The translations under genes and the position numbers were made by a program. Shown here piece after piece: positions 1-10,138 of a stretch of 64,000 bases of DNA. Each line of letters begins with the position of its first letter. The first letter of the stretch is position 1. A model generated the notes under the pieces. The model had not been told where the DNA came from. It was given only the letters and a program-made list of their open reading frames with translations, and searched no databases. Source of the DNA: Cichorium intybus (lineage: Eukaryota; Streptophyta; Magnoliopsida; Asterales; Asteraceae); contig CM042010.1 in assembly GCA_023525715.1 (NCBI GenBank), forward strand, positions 81,593,894-81,657,893. Reading direction: 5' to 3'.

Positions 1-445
1 GGAAAGCAAATCAGGTATTTTCTTTAACTTTTTTAATTTATAATATTTTAATTTTAAACGTTAAAATATGTTTTATACCATACAACATGTTTACATTATA
101 GATTATGGTCTTCCAAAAAAGTATAGGGATCTCCAAACACACAAACATATACCATACAGGTATTATAGTTTATTATAAATAAACTCAAGTGGAAGTGATT
201 TAATTTTGATATTTTCAATTCTTATAAATTATTCACAATCAAGCTTTTAGATTATATTTGTTTATGTTACTTCCAAACACAATACTTATCTGATCTTGAG
301 TGAACGATCTGTACAGTTATAGCAGTTTCATTCATGTCCAAACTATTTTTCACTACTATAATTGAGTAGATTTTTCAAAGTACAATGTATAAACAAAGAA
401 AAAGTTTGAAAGTTCAGTGCTTATTTTTATGGTCTTTCATATCAG
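1..445. other. AT-rich intron-like sequence before the first HISN5 exon
   Basis: No ORF of note. A polypyrimidine/AG acceptor closes this stretch at 445, directly before a recognisable IGPD exon, so it is most simply the preceding intron. Short motifs such as a TTCAAAGTACAATG word near 376 also recur in the later introns, which suggests the same small repeat family has spread through the gene. Confidence 0.5.
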
Positions 446-589
446 CAAGTTACTTCTCATGGATTATTCGATGTGCATGTAAAAGCTGTTGGTTATACTC
501 ACATTGATGATCATCATATCAATGAAGATGTTGCCCTTGCAATTGGAACGGTAATTTTACAATAATAAATGCCTTTATCTTTTATTCTT

Positions 590-840
590 AAATTAAATGC
601 AAGAAATAAGAATGTACTTTCATCTATTTGTTGATTATAACAATCTATTTTCATTTTTCCCTATGATTGTAAAAAATCTATGAATGTCGTCCTAATATAA
701 AGCAATGTTCACTAATTACAGTTGTCCTAATAAGAAAAAGATTGAAAGTACAATATTATATAATAAGAAAACATGTAAATGTAAAGTAAGATGCTATGAT
801 AAACAAATAAATGAAAATATGATGTTTTTTTATTGTGAAC
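590..840. repeat. Fold-back repeat in HISN5 intron 1
   Basis: The sequence near 591-645 (AATGTACTTTCATCTATTTG and onward) is the imperfect reverse complement of the sequence near 780-835 (AAACAAATAAATGAAAATAT). The two arms enclose the intron. It resembles a small fold-back or MITE-like element. Similar arms occur in the next two introns. Confidence 0.5.
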
Positions 841-1002
841 AGGTTTTGCTTAGTGCACTTGGTGATAAGAAAGGAATTGACAGATTTGGTGACTTCACTG
901 CTCCAGTTGATGAGGCACTCATACATGTTTCTCTTGTAAGTATCAATTTCCTTAAATTATCATTACAATAATAACAAAAAAACAGTAATCATGATGGAAA
1001 TT

Positions 1003-1065
1003 ATGTTGAGAAAATCACAAGCACACATGGGAAAAATTTATGTTGAGAAAATCACAGGCACATAA
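1003..1065 (+). repeat. Short direct duplication
   Basis: The phrase TTATGTTGAGAAAATCACA is present twice, about 39 bases apart, each followed by AGCACA or GGCACA. It is a local tandem duplication in an intron-like stretch. Confidence 0.7.
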
Positions 1066-1168
1066 AATAGTTGGTATTTTTTTGTAGTTGGTATATGTTC
1101 TTAGTCAAACGCATCATATGTTCCTTTGTGAAATGAATGTCAGTCTAACTACATACTTGAGTTTTAAC

Positions 1169-1583
1169 CAAGAAATAGCAACACACTTTCAATCAATTAT
1201 TTATTATGTCATTATAATGTTGTATTTCGAAATATCTACACAATTCTAGCAATGTTATCCAAATACAAAGCAATTTCTAGCGCCATAATCGATTAGATTT
1301 TTCAAGGAGTAATGCTCTAATGTCCTAATTACTAATTAGAAAAAAAATTAAAACTACAATGCTATAATTGGTTGGATTTTGAAAATCTGTCTAATTGTAT
1401 TTCACTGCTATAATTTGGTAATTTTACAATGACTTCATAAGAAAAAAACTTTCAAGTACAATGCTATGATCCGGTAGATTTTCAAAGTACAACGCCTTAA
1501 AATGAAAAAACATGACAGTACAATTTAGAAAGAAATGAAAGTTGGATGCTATAATAAACAAATAAATAGAAGCACTTTTGCAT
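1169..1583. repeat. Fold-back repeat where the missing HISN5 exon should be
   Basis: The left arm (GCAACACACTTTCAATCAAT, from about 1178) and the right arm (near 1525-1583, TGAAAGTTGGATGCTATAAT and onward) are imperfect inverted copies of the same repeat seen in the flanking introns. Between them lie several copies of a TACAATGCTATAATTGG-like word. The element occupies the interval where one IGPD exon is expected. Confidence 0.45.
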
Positions 1584-1784
1584 TTATACTGAAATACTTT
1601 TTGAATTTTTATGAATACTATACTACTTCATACTAACAATTTTTTTAAAACCACAACTGGTAGAGCATTTTTTCCAGTCATTGGTCAATACATCTGGAAT
1701 GACACTTCACATCCCCTAGGTAATTTTATTAAATTCTTATATTACACTTGACATTGTATTTTATACGTGGATAAAGAAAAAAAA

Positions 1785-2098
1785 GTAAATGCAAAAAATA
1801 GCAACGTACTTTCAGTTATTCATGTATTATAATTTATACCCTCCTATTTTTATTTCCTTCTATTACAACATTTTTTTTCTTGTTGCATTGTACTTCGAAA
1901 GTCTACCCAATTATAGCATTGTACTTTTATTTTTATTTTTCTTATTAAGACATTATACTTTGAAAAATCTATCACTATAGCTATAATTAGATAGCGTTTT
2001 TGAAGTTCAAATCAATGAAATGTTTTATTAGGAAGAAATGAAAGTAAGATGCTGTAATAAACAAATCAATGAAAGTACGTTGCTGTTTCTTGCATTTA
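1785..2098. repeat. Fold-back repeat in the last HISN5 intron
   Basis: The left arm at 1787-1831 (AAATGCAAAAAATAGCAACG and onward) is the reverse complement, with few mismatches, of 2053-2098 (ending GAAAGTACGTTGCTGTTTCT then TGCATTT). Arms are about 46 bases and the unit about 310 bases. This is the clearest of the three intronic fold-backs. Confidence 0.65.
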
Positions 2099-2459
2099 AT
2101 TTTTCACTTTTTAACATATAAATACAGCTTGCTGGGAAAAATTCTCACTATATTATCGAGGAAACATTTAAAGCATTTGCAAGGGCTCTTAGACAACCAA
2201 CAGAATATGACCCAAGACGCCGTGGGACTATGTAACACCCCAATTTCAAAAATTTTAAAATTCGTTTATTACCAAGGTTCCAATAAAATATTTATTCCAA
2301 AAACATAAAACTGTTCAACATATTACTTAAACCAACATCGGAAACATTTGAAAATACTAATATAGTTCATTAACCTAAATCTCTTGTATGCGATGCGCTG
2401 CCGTCAAGCCTTGCCCTTCCCTTTGTCATTTGAATTACCTGAAATGTTATAAAATCAAC

Positions 2460-2485
2460 GGGTAAGCGTAAAGCTTAGTGAGTCC
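2460..2485 (-). promoter_or_regulatory. Conserved LTR block (ACTCACTAAGC...GCTTACCC) in element A
   Basis: In sense orientation this reads GGACTCACTAAGCTTTACGC then TTACCC, with AAGC/GCTT able to form a small hairpin. It lies 229 bases from the 3' end of the LTR. Equivalent blocks occur at 32,821-32,846, 42,476-42,500, 51,166-51,192, 58,119-58,145 and 63,845-63,870. The position downstream of the TATA box and close to the LTR end would suit an RNA 3'-end or R-region signal. That role is inferred. Confidence 0.6.
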
Positions 2486-2549
2486 ACAAATTACCATACA
2501 TGCCCACATATTAACAACCCGTCCTCGAGAACGACCCGACCCTACCCGC

Positions 2550-2705
2550 CATACAACAGCTACGGGCGTCCATCATACAATAGCTATAGACACGGGAAGG
2601 TTCTACCCATCATACAACAGCTATGGGTTCCCGGTTATGGCCCAGCCCATCATACAACAGCTATGGGACAAGGCAATAGTCCAACTCGCCATACAACAGC
2701 TACGA
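2550..2705 (-). repeat. Tandem array of CATACAACAGCTATGG units in LTR A
   Basis: Five copies of CATACAACAGCTAYGG, one mutated, are spaced by roughly 23 to 41 bases. The same array is in the other LTR at about 32,910-33,065. It lies beside the conserved LTR block. Confidence 0.85.
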
Positions 2706-3688
2706 GGGGACAGGCATCAGTACTGAGCCCAACAATAAATAACCACAGATATAGAGAAAATCATATAACTGTAACTAACACACAAGATGCCTAACATGTA
2801 ACATCATATAGCAAGGTGAGGATACTCACCTGATTCGAAACCGTGTAGATATTCTCTAATACCCCCACTTAGTTCGTCCTCACACCTAAATCCCACATAC
2901 ACAACATATTAAGCATTGACCAAACTCTTATAGACTTGCCTAAAGGTCAGACCCAACGTTTACCACCAAACCAGGGTCAAAACCAAACCTTAGGGTCAAA
3001 CAGTCGCTCGCCGCGGCGTGGCTTCTCGCTCTACGTGCCGTGGCTACCACTGCATAATTACGGGGGTTCAGCCGAGTCCGCGCCGCTGACATAGCCGGTC
3101 CGCGTCGCGGCTCGTAACATTCCAAAATGTTATTAGCGCTTAACAGTTCATCAATTGGCTAGGGTTCCTTTCTACACCCTTCCTGGAATCAGAAACTACC
3201 CTAAGGTCGCTTCCTTACGGACATGCAAGTCCATGCATGTCCTTGGTCCAAACCCTAAGTGCTACAAATCGACTAAAGCTACAAACCAATGGGTAACACC
3301 ATATGACGGGATGAAAAGGAAAGTCAGAAGAGTAAATCTTCTTACCTTACTTCTGAAGGATGGAGTGATGCCCACGATCCGTCCCAAACCTTCTCCCGCG
3401 TTGGATCTCCTTCTTCTAATCTCCCAAAGCCTTCAAAGCCTCGAGACCAAAGAGTATCTGCCGAAACCAGACGCCTCTGCTCCAGAAAACTCCCAAAAAC
3501 ACGAACCCTAGGGCTCGGTCCCTTTATATAGGCGTTTAAATCCGAATTAAGGTTTTTCACTTTAGAGGCGCACCGCGCCGCGGGTTCTTTCGAACCGCGC
3601 CGTGCGTACAAATCCTACGCGATTCTAGATTCTTCCTAAAGCCGCACCGCGGATTCCTTCGGGCCACGACTCGGCGGAACGGGTCTTT

Positions 3689-4318
3689 GCATTTCCTCCT
3701 CCGGTTCCCAAGTCCATTCGGACCATTTACGATGTTGCCACTGCACCTTAACTAATCCTATTGTTTTATTTCGTAAAGTCTTTATTTTCCTTTCAATGAT
3801 GGCAATTGGTCGTTCCACATAATTCAGGCGTTCATCTAATTGAATATCCTACAAAGGTACTATTATAGATTCCTCAGTAATGCACTTCCTGAGTTACGAA
3901 ACGTGGAACGTGTCGTGAATCTGACTAAGCTGCTCGGGCAGCTCCAACCGGTAAGCTACCTTACCTACACGGGCGATGATTCGATATGGTCCAATGTACC
4001 TAGCGCCAAGCTTTTCTCGCTTCCTAAAACGAATAACTCCCTTCCAAGGTGACACCTTAAGAAGAACATAATCCCCAAGTTAAAACTCGAGATCGGACCG
4101 TCGCCTATCCGCATAACTTTTCTGTCGACTTTGAGCCGTTAACAATCTCTCTCGAACCTTCTGAATTAACTCAGTTGTCTTGAGCACTACCTCAGTACTA
4201 CCCAATACATGCTGGCCAACCTTGCCCCAGCAAATAGGAGTCCGACATTTCCTTCCATACAACATCTTAAAGGGAGCCCTGCCAATGCTCGCGTGATAAC
4301 TGTTATTATAGGAAAACT
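3689..4318 (-). pseudogene. Element A integrase C-terminus and chromodomain (3' part of pol)
   Basis: In sense orientation from 4,318 the frame reads NNSYHASIGRAPFKMLYGRK, then CRTPICWG, the basic GRK and YADRR stretch, and ends near 3,640 with TWEPEEEM, the chromodomain core. Frame breaks are frequent: the KLFSLPK region is altered relative to the copy at 34,146-34,820 and the terminal residues run into the LTR because the PPT was deleted. The upstream half of the integrase continues at 11,781 on the far side of insertion B. In life this domain would join the integrase to chromatin marks. Here it is only a remnant. Confidence 0.85.
4314..4318. other. Target-site duplication AAACT (left) of element B
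   Basis: AAACT precedes TGAAGGG here and follows ...CCAACA at 11,776-11,780. The undisturbed site GGAAAACTCAGCT is visible in copy C near 34,742. Confidence 0.95.
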
Positions 4319-5086
4319 TGAAGGGTTTTCTAGCAAACAATGAACAAATAATTTCTTATGGTTCACATGAAACCCTAGAAAAATCTATGTTTTCTTCTAT
4401 GAAGATAATAAACTAAAATCCTAATACCAACAATTATTTCTAAATATCAAATGAAGAATAACCAACCTTTTGATCTTGTTCTTGAAGCTAGCAGCAAAGA
4501 GATCCTGCCTCAAATGAAGTCACACCCAAGCAATGGAGAAGACAGTCTAGCAGAGTAATTCTGGTTGAAGTTTGGCGCAGAGAATGAGGGTGCCAGGTGC
4601 CTCCTTTTATAGCCTCCAAGGGTTACAGCTGAAACCCTAAGGAGCCTCCAAATGGGCAAGCCTGCTGACTAAATGGACCAAGCCTTTTCTAAACCCTAAT
4701 AGGGTTTCGCCACCTATGGAGAAGCCTCCATAGTTGGCGCCACTTTTGGCCCCTGTCCACTGGCCAGTTTTTTATTCAACTATTAAATAAATACAAACCA
4801 GTCCCTGCACTTTTAATTAATTAATTTAATCACTGAATTAAATCCAATTAATTCTAGATTAAATCTTAATTAATTATTATAGTTTCTAATTAATATATTA
4901 ACACTTAAATATATTAATAAACCATTTAATTAATTCTATTGATTTATTAAACAATTAATAAATCAACCTTTTACTCTACTGAACTCTATCCTAACCTCCA
5001 GCTATGAGGGCAACCCAAATGGACTTTGCTTCAATTAACAAGATAAATATAAATATAAAGTCATGGCTTAGACACCTAATCCAACA
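4319..5086 (-). repeat. 3' LTR of element B
   Basis: TGAAGGG...CCAACA on the plus strand. It is nearly identical to 11,000-11,775 except for an 8-bp expansion there (around 11,310) and scattered substitutions. A sense TATAAAAG box is at 4,604-4,611. Confidence 0.95.
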
Positions 5087-5099
5087 GTCTCCCACTTGG
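5087..5099 (-). other. Polypurine tract of element B
   Basis: Sense CCAAGTGGGAGAC abuts the TGTTGG start of the 3' LTR. This is the expected plus-strand primer position and confirms minus orientation. Confidence 0.9.
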
Positions 5100-6156
5100 A
5101 TAAGTCTATGACTTTAATTTATCTTCTGATTAATAAACAACCTGCAGCTTCCAAGAAACTGCTGCCGAACTCTGACCCAGTCAGTCCTGTCCATAGATAA
5201 GTGATCATATGATCCTTCGTCCAACAAGATATTTTCAGACACGAGACATGGATTGAGATCAATCTCTGTCCGATACTCTGTTTCCCGATTTCCGATTCTG
5301 CTTATGACTTTCGGACTTCTAATTGAACACATCAATTTAGTCCAGGCTGGCAAGCAGTTTAGTCAACTTCAAAATCATCGAGCGGCCTATAGATATCTGT
5401 TTCCCACCAGGGTCACAGAACGAATAAGCTTCGACTCATATGATTGTGTCTTTTACTTATCAAATCATACACAACAATATGTTTTGTAACATCGAGTTAC
5501 CGATGCGTTTTCGCATTATCAATGCACAACCGACTCGTAAATTTCAACTCATATATCTCCGCTTCAAGATCATATGATATTATCGTCTCAACATTGCTCG
5601 TTATGTAATCCATGAAGCAATCTATTGAGTGCGGGTTTATCCAATACTCAAATCTCTATTTCTAAGTACTCATGAACGTTGTAGCAGTCTTACTGCCATG
5701 TCTAACTCCTTAGACAATCTACAAACCAATTCACGACAGTCTTCGTTCATACTTACTCCCGAAAAGTATGAGCGACTGTGGACTTTTGAATAATAAAATT
5801 ATTCGGGAAGTGAAACATGCAAAAATGAAACATAAAATCTGACTGGTGGCTACTCTTGCCTAATTACCAAGTCTCCACGAGGTAATCACCAAGTCGGATT
5901 TTACATAAAACTATTATCGGTTTCTAGATTCCTTTTAAACTTTTTTTAATTCGTGTTATGTATCTATGTCTACTTGACCTTTCACTCTTTCCATGTATCC
6001 AAATGTTATACACTTATACATTTCATCCGATCGGATATCCTTCCGATGATATTTCAATTTGGTCATACTGTCATTCTCACTAACAACTCCATTCTATGCA
6101 CTGTGACTTTCCATGGTTCTCGGGATCTTTAGTTCACATGACTGCACCCTAATACT

Positions 6157-6217
6157 ATTTCGAGGTGTTACGATGTGCCGGTGAGCCACACGCGCTCCAT
6201 CGGAATGCCAATGAAAT
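6157..6217 (-). ncRNA. Structured hairpin motif I, copy a (element B)
   Basis: Inner stem CGATG (6,171-6,175) pairs with CATCG (6,198-6,202) around the 22-base loop TGCCGGTGAGCCACACGCGC then TC. An outer stem ATTTC/GAAAT lies at 6,157-6,161 and 6,213-6,217. Plus-strand sequence is quoted. The same loop recurs at 7,133, 10,089 and 10,169. Confidence 0.7.
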
Positions 6218-7098
6218 TCTTTAACCATTAAGTCCTTATTTGAAAACTCTTTTCAAATTGTTATCAACATTCACCCCAATCATTTTCCAATGATTTCTCA
6301 CGTATGTACAAAATCCATTAAGTATTCCCAGCCAGGTCATATCCTGAATCTGACTCACTATGCTCTAAGCATTAAGTCATCAAGACATGTTCATGACACT
6401 TCTGATCGATCCAAGAAACTTGTTGGATTCGATCTAGTCCTATTCCAAACTCTTTTGGAATCATAAGATTAGTTGCAATCCTTGTGTCACGACTTTCAAT
6501 AACTATTTCCTTTTAGAGACTCTTTTCCATGCATCTTGAATCTTATCAAGATCGTGCTTACTATGGCCAGGTCTATACTGATGACAACATCTATCTGATA
6601 TATGTCAATGGATTATGTGAGTATGCTGCACATTTTATATCTCTCATGCCAAATTATCACACTTTGCAATGACATGAAACTCCTTTCCTGAGCTATGCAT
6701 CTTGAGTCTCATCAAGATCATCTTGGCAGGGTTTCGATTTATCTCATAGACGTTTGTAACCACCTGAGCTTGCCGTATCTTTATTAAGTATTTCATAGCG
6801 ATTTGTCTCTTAACACCAAGTCATTACACTTTGTAATGAAAAGAGACGTTTCCTAGAAACATTATGTAACACACATATGGAGATAGATAACAGCGAAACT
6901 CCCACCGGCTTTGACACGGTTATGGACTATTCACAAAATCCAGAGCTTATGGCACATTTTGAGAATCCAAACCTTTCTGAAACCTTAATGGATATCTTTC
7001 AGCCCTTTCTCAAAATCCAATCCTTTGGCATATTTTGAGAATCTGAATATCCTTTCTTGCGAGATGCCCATGGCGTAATCCCGGGCTCACACACCTTT

Positions 7099-7180
7099 AT
7101 ACTGGCATACTCTTTGTGAGTCCCCATTAGTGTGCCGGTGATCCACACGCGCTCCACTAACGACTTACAGTATGCAGTAT
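7099..7180 (-). ncRNA. Structured hairpin motif I, copy b (element B)
   Basis: Inner stem TTAGTG (7,127-7,132) pairs with CACTAA (7,155-7,160) around a 22-base loop beginning TGCCGGTGATCCACAC. An outer stem ATACTGGCATAC (7,099-7,110) pairs with GTATGCAGTAT (7,170-7,180) with one bulged base. The stem sequence is unrelated to copies a, c and d. Confidence 0.8.
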
Positions 7181-8292
7181 CCTTTCGGATTTCATCTTCT
7201 ATTGAGAGTGCTTCTCTCGGAGTCAATTACTTGACTCTGAGTATCGTCTCACTCAACCAGATGTTCTAAAGGTACGTTTCTGTCCATGTTGGTTTCTTTT
7301 GATGATTAATCCCCTGGTTTTAAGACCAGTTGTAAAATCAACCAAACTGTCACATAGACTGTATCTCGTCCTAAGGTTCTCTTAACTGGCAGCAACCGGG
7401 CCCACTAATTCTTCCAAGTAGTCGGATTGTAAATCCGTACCAACTACAGTGTTTTACCACTATTCGGTATGTCACCCCGATCATAACAAATTATGACGGT
7501 GATCAATACTACTGGTCAAGAGAAGATTATGTCAGTATTAAAACAGAAATCTGATTTCTGCCCTAAGCCTAGTGATGACTAAAGGTTCTTTCACTTGGCT
7601 AATCCTGAACTCATTCAGGACTGTCCCAACTCCCACTGTTTCCTTAGAACATGAGTTCTTTCTAAACAAGCTCTTTCTTTTTCAGGTACATCGGGATAGC
7701 CAGTGAAATGACATTTCTAATCAGGTTCAGGCTAGTCATGAGGTTCGGATGACTACTACAGGACCCTGGACTTCCAATGTATAAGTGGGACAATCCCAGC
7801 TTTACATTTCAGACAGTGTCTGCAAAACCTACTTAGTCGAAGGATGTGGTTGGAATATGGTCTGACTGGTTTGGTATTCAATGTATCGGAAACTAATTTG
7901 CAATGTATCTCATATATTGAGGATCGAACTGTTTCGACCAATGCTCCATCATCTTCCCTAAGACACATTATAACTATTAATGTTTTTGGAAGCGAATAAA
8001 CTGTGAAACATTTTCCCAGTTTATGTTGTCCCTCAGGTTCTGTGGATCTCGTACTTCCTTTGAAGTCCTTGAACTGTTCAAGGTTTCAATCCAATCGCTT
8101 ATTCTGATAAGCGAAGTTATATTCGTCATACCGACTGACAAATATTGTGAAGTACAAACAATTGTGTTCTATTTGGAGATTCGAGCAATACACAACAACT
8201 GATGTGTTCATTGCTCCTAATCTTAATGTCTTTTACATCTCTATGTAAACTTATGACTTTGTTAATTCTGTTCAAGACTTGCAATCTTCAGT

Positions 8293-8545
8293 TGACTCTA
8301 AGTCAACTGATTCCAAAATCCTATCCTTTGGATCTTTGGGTGATTCATTTCTTCCCACATGTGCTTTATAAAGAACTTAATCATCATCTGACTCTAAGTT
8401 AAATGATTCCAAAGTCCTGTCCAACTGGATCTTTGGTTGATTCATTTCTTTACACATTAAGAACTCAATTCATCATGTGACTCTAAGTCAAATGGTTCCA
8501 AAGTCCTGTCCAACTGGATCTTTAGTTGAATTGATTCTTGTAACA
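8293..8545. repeat. Three tandem units of about 90 bp
   Basis: The word TGACTCTAAGTYAAMTGRTTCC starts units at about 8,293, 8,389 and 8,478, each followed by a CCTGTCCAACTGGATCTTTG-like segment and a TTGATTCATTTCTT segment. It lies in the non-coding 3' half of element B. Confidence 0.85.
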
Positions 8546-8912
8546 TTTATCTTAACAATCATAAAGGGACACAATTCCTAAAATCCAAACACTTTGGATG
8601 CAGTCAACATTCAAGTTATCATCAATCATGCATTTAACACAATCATACAACATTTCAAGGATAATTTCAAACAACAGGTGTTAAAAGGAAAAGACAATTT
8701 TATTAAAACAAATCCTTGAACAATGTATTATATGATAGACAATGTCAAATGCATCTAATAAGCTAATAACAATATTTCAATATCTAACTAAACTTCAAAA
8801 CTGCATGAGCCGGAAATCTAATCGAAATGTGCTCCTATGCGCCAATGTCCCGTACTCTACTGATTCCCTGCATGCAAACCAAAATGTGACTATCACATTA
8901 TGCATCAAGCAA

Positions 8913-9752
8913 TTATGGAACATGAGTTTTGAGGTTTTTAGATATACCTGAGCTTTCAAAATATTTTGACCTTAGAGCATCTTCCAATCTTTCCGCGACT
9001 GTATCCGATTCTGTGGATTCCCAACTTAAGACATATCCAGACGATCTGGATCGTTTTTTGCTTCGTCTTCCCACTGGACTTAATCCAGAAGTAGTTGAAC
9101 CAATGGAGCTATGCCTGTCCAAGAGTGACTCGTATAAAGTCAACAGTGGATGCATTTCCATTAAGGTCTTTTTCTGGTCTTCCTTTCTATACGTCTGAAT
9201 GAACAGATCGTACTTACTAGTAAGTGAAGCGAGTAGAGTGTTAACACTCGACTCCTGACTCATGGAATAACCAAGTTTGTACAATTCGCCTATGCATGCT
9301 TCAATCTGAAGAACATGTGAATTGATGCTACTTCCTTCTTTTAACTTACACTCTGCAAGTCTTTTGAAGATCCTAGCTCGTTCCTTTTCAACCGATTTTT
9401 GGAACTTTTCCTCAACCGATTGCATTAACTCATATGGCCCCAAGGATTCAAAATCCTTGCGGAACTCAGGGTCAATGGTCAATAGCATGAGGTCATGAAT
9501 CTTTTCGGATTCATCAACTAATAGGTTACGCTCATCATAAGAACTTTTTATGACGACTTGTTCCGGTGGAACCGGGATCGGATACTCGGTGAGATAAAGC
9601 TTGCCAGCAATACCGAGAGCCAGTCTCCAATTGCGAAGCCATTCCTTACTGTTAAGGCCAGTCAGCCTTTCCATATTTAGTAGGTGCATTCTGATGCTCT
9701 CAGAAATAGGTGAAGGAGGAGAGGGAGGAGAATAGACACTTGATTCAGACAT
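8913..9752 (-). CDS. gag: Gag-like protein of element B (copia type)
   Basis: An intact ORF of 279 residues, the only coding sequence in element B. The N-terminus is Ser/Pro-rich (SPPSPPSPISES), followed by a W-x-x-x-W segment (EWLRNWRLALG) and a long, mostly helical, charged region (about residues 80-200) as in copia gag proteins of the UBN2/retrotran_gag_2 type. The C-terminal third has a basic patch (GRRSKKRSRSS). There is no CCHC zinc knuckle, so RNA binding would have to rest on the basic tail. The start is the first ATG after the leader and lies about 1.2 kb from the PBS. An open frame in an element that is otherwise non-coding suggests selection on gag until recently. The family assignment is by appearance and moderate. 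Confidence 0.75.
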   Translation of the reverse strand: MSESSVYSPPSPPSPISESIRMHLLNMERLTGLNSKEWLRNWRLALGIAGKLYLTEYPIPVPPEQVVIKSSYDERNLLVDESEKIHDLMLLTIDPEFRKDFESLGPYELMQSVEEKFQKSVEKERARIFKRLAECKLKEGSSINSHVLQIEACIGELYKLGYSMSQESSVNTLLASLTSKYDLFIQTYRKEDQKKTLMEMHPLLTLYESLLDRHSSIGSTTSGLSPVGRRSKKRSRSSGYVLSWESTESDTVAERLEDALRSKYFESSGISKNLKTHVP

Positions 9753-9850
9753 CTACAATAAACAGAATTTTATTAGTTTAATTAATCCTTTTAAATAATT
9801 ACCCAATATATTATTTATTAAGGCTAGGACCCAAAATGCCCCAAGTATGG

Positions 9851-9875
9851 TGTGAAGAGGGATGCCGTAATCACA
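9851..9875 (-). ncRNA. Hairpin motif II, copy 1 (element B leader)
   Basis: TGTGA (9,851-9,855) pairs with TCACA (9,871-9,875) around the 15-base loop AGAGGGATGCCGTAA. The loop core GGGATGCCG recurs in the hairpin at 9,993. Confidence 0.5.
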
Positions 9876-9992
9876 ACATAATGGTCATTAAGGTAGATAA
9901 TACACTTATCAATTTCATCTTATGAAATTCCTAGATCTGTTGAGACACATTGAACTATTCAATGGCATGTTTAGTCTCGGATGTGCCCCACT

Positions 9993-10023
9993 GTTTGTGA
10001 CTGGGATGCCGAGGATCACAAAC
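9993..10023 (-). ncRNA. Hairpin motif II, copy 2 (element B leader)
   Basis: A perfect 8-bp stem GTTTGTGA (9,993-10,000) / TCACAAAC (10,016-10,023) closes the 15-base loop CTGGGATGCCGAGGA. It lies just before motif I copy c. A looser relative precedes motif I copies a (6,102-6,138) and b (about 7,061-7,090). Confidence 0.6.
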
Positions 10024-10057
10024 CGGGTGTGAATAACCATGCAAATTTGCTCGGTAC

Positions 10058-10133
10058 TCTCGAAGTCTATTGTCATCTCTAATTAACGTGCCGGTTAACC
10101 ACACACGCTCCGTTAATAATGACAAAATCGAGA
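10058..10133 (-). ncRNA. Structured hairpin motif I, copy c (element B leader)
   Basis: Three stacked stems: TCTCGA/TCGAGA (10,058-10,063 with 10,128-10,133), TTGTCAT/ATGACAA (10,070-10,076 with 10,119-10,125) and ATTAACG/CGTTAAT (10,082-10,088 with 10,111-10,117). They close the 22-base loop TGCCGGTTAACCACACACGC then TC. This is the best-formed copy. Confidence 0.85.
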
Positions 10134-10138
10134 AACCC

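Larger units (their letters stand above)
446..2230 (+). pseudogene. HISN5: Imidazoleglycerol-phosphate dehydratase (IGPD) gene remnant, truncated by a retrotransposon
   Basis: IGPD dehydrates imidazole-glycerol-3-phosphate to imidazole-acetol phosphate in plastid histidine synthesis. Four coding blocks match the plant enzyme in order. Block 446-550 reads FDVHVKAVGYTHIDDHH then NEDVALAIGT, with the metal-binding HxDDHHxxED type of motif. Block 843-935 reads KGIDRFGDFTAPVDEALIHVSL. Block 1653-1718 reads [20 protein letters not shown]. Block 2128-2230 reads LAGKNSHYIIEETFKAFARA and continues to DPRRRGT. GT/AG borders survive at most exons. The exon normally between blocks 2 and 3 (region starting DLSGRPYL and ending at GTYDT) is not found between 936 and 1650, the donor after block 3 is degraded with a stop just past it, and the last exon is cut by element A about ten codons before the expected end. 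The upstream N-terminal exons lie outside the window. It is almost certainly not functional as drawn. Confidence 0.85.
2231..3688 (-). repeat. 3' LTR of element A
   Basis: It begins TGTAACACCCC on the plus strand and aligns throughout with 32,592-34,051. Compared with that copy its right border and the adjoining PPT are missing: about 72 bases, matching 34,050-34,121, are deleted after GGGTCTT. It holds a TATA box (sense TATATAAA, 3,533-3,540), a tandem array (2,550-2,705) and the conserved block at 2,460-2,485. The many differences from the 5' LTR indicate an old insertion. Confidence 0.9.
5100..8912 (-). other. Element B 3' non-coding region
   Basis: This 3.8-kb stretch between the gag stop and the PPT has no credible ORF on either strand; every frame is short and lacks pol motifs. 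It contains two copies of the structured hairpin (6,157-6,217 and 7,099-7,180) and a tandem repeat (8,293-8,545). In an autonomous copia element this interval would hold pol, but nothing here looks like decayed pol, so it seems to be replacement sequence. Confidence 0.75.

Noticed and set aside
3155..3511. 118-codon plus-strand ORF present in both A LTRs (also 33,516-33,872)
   Set aside because: It is antisense to the element and lies in the LTR transcript leader. Its conservation follows from the LTRs being copies of each other.
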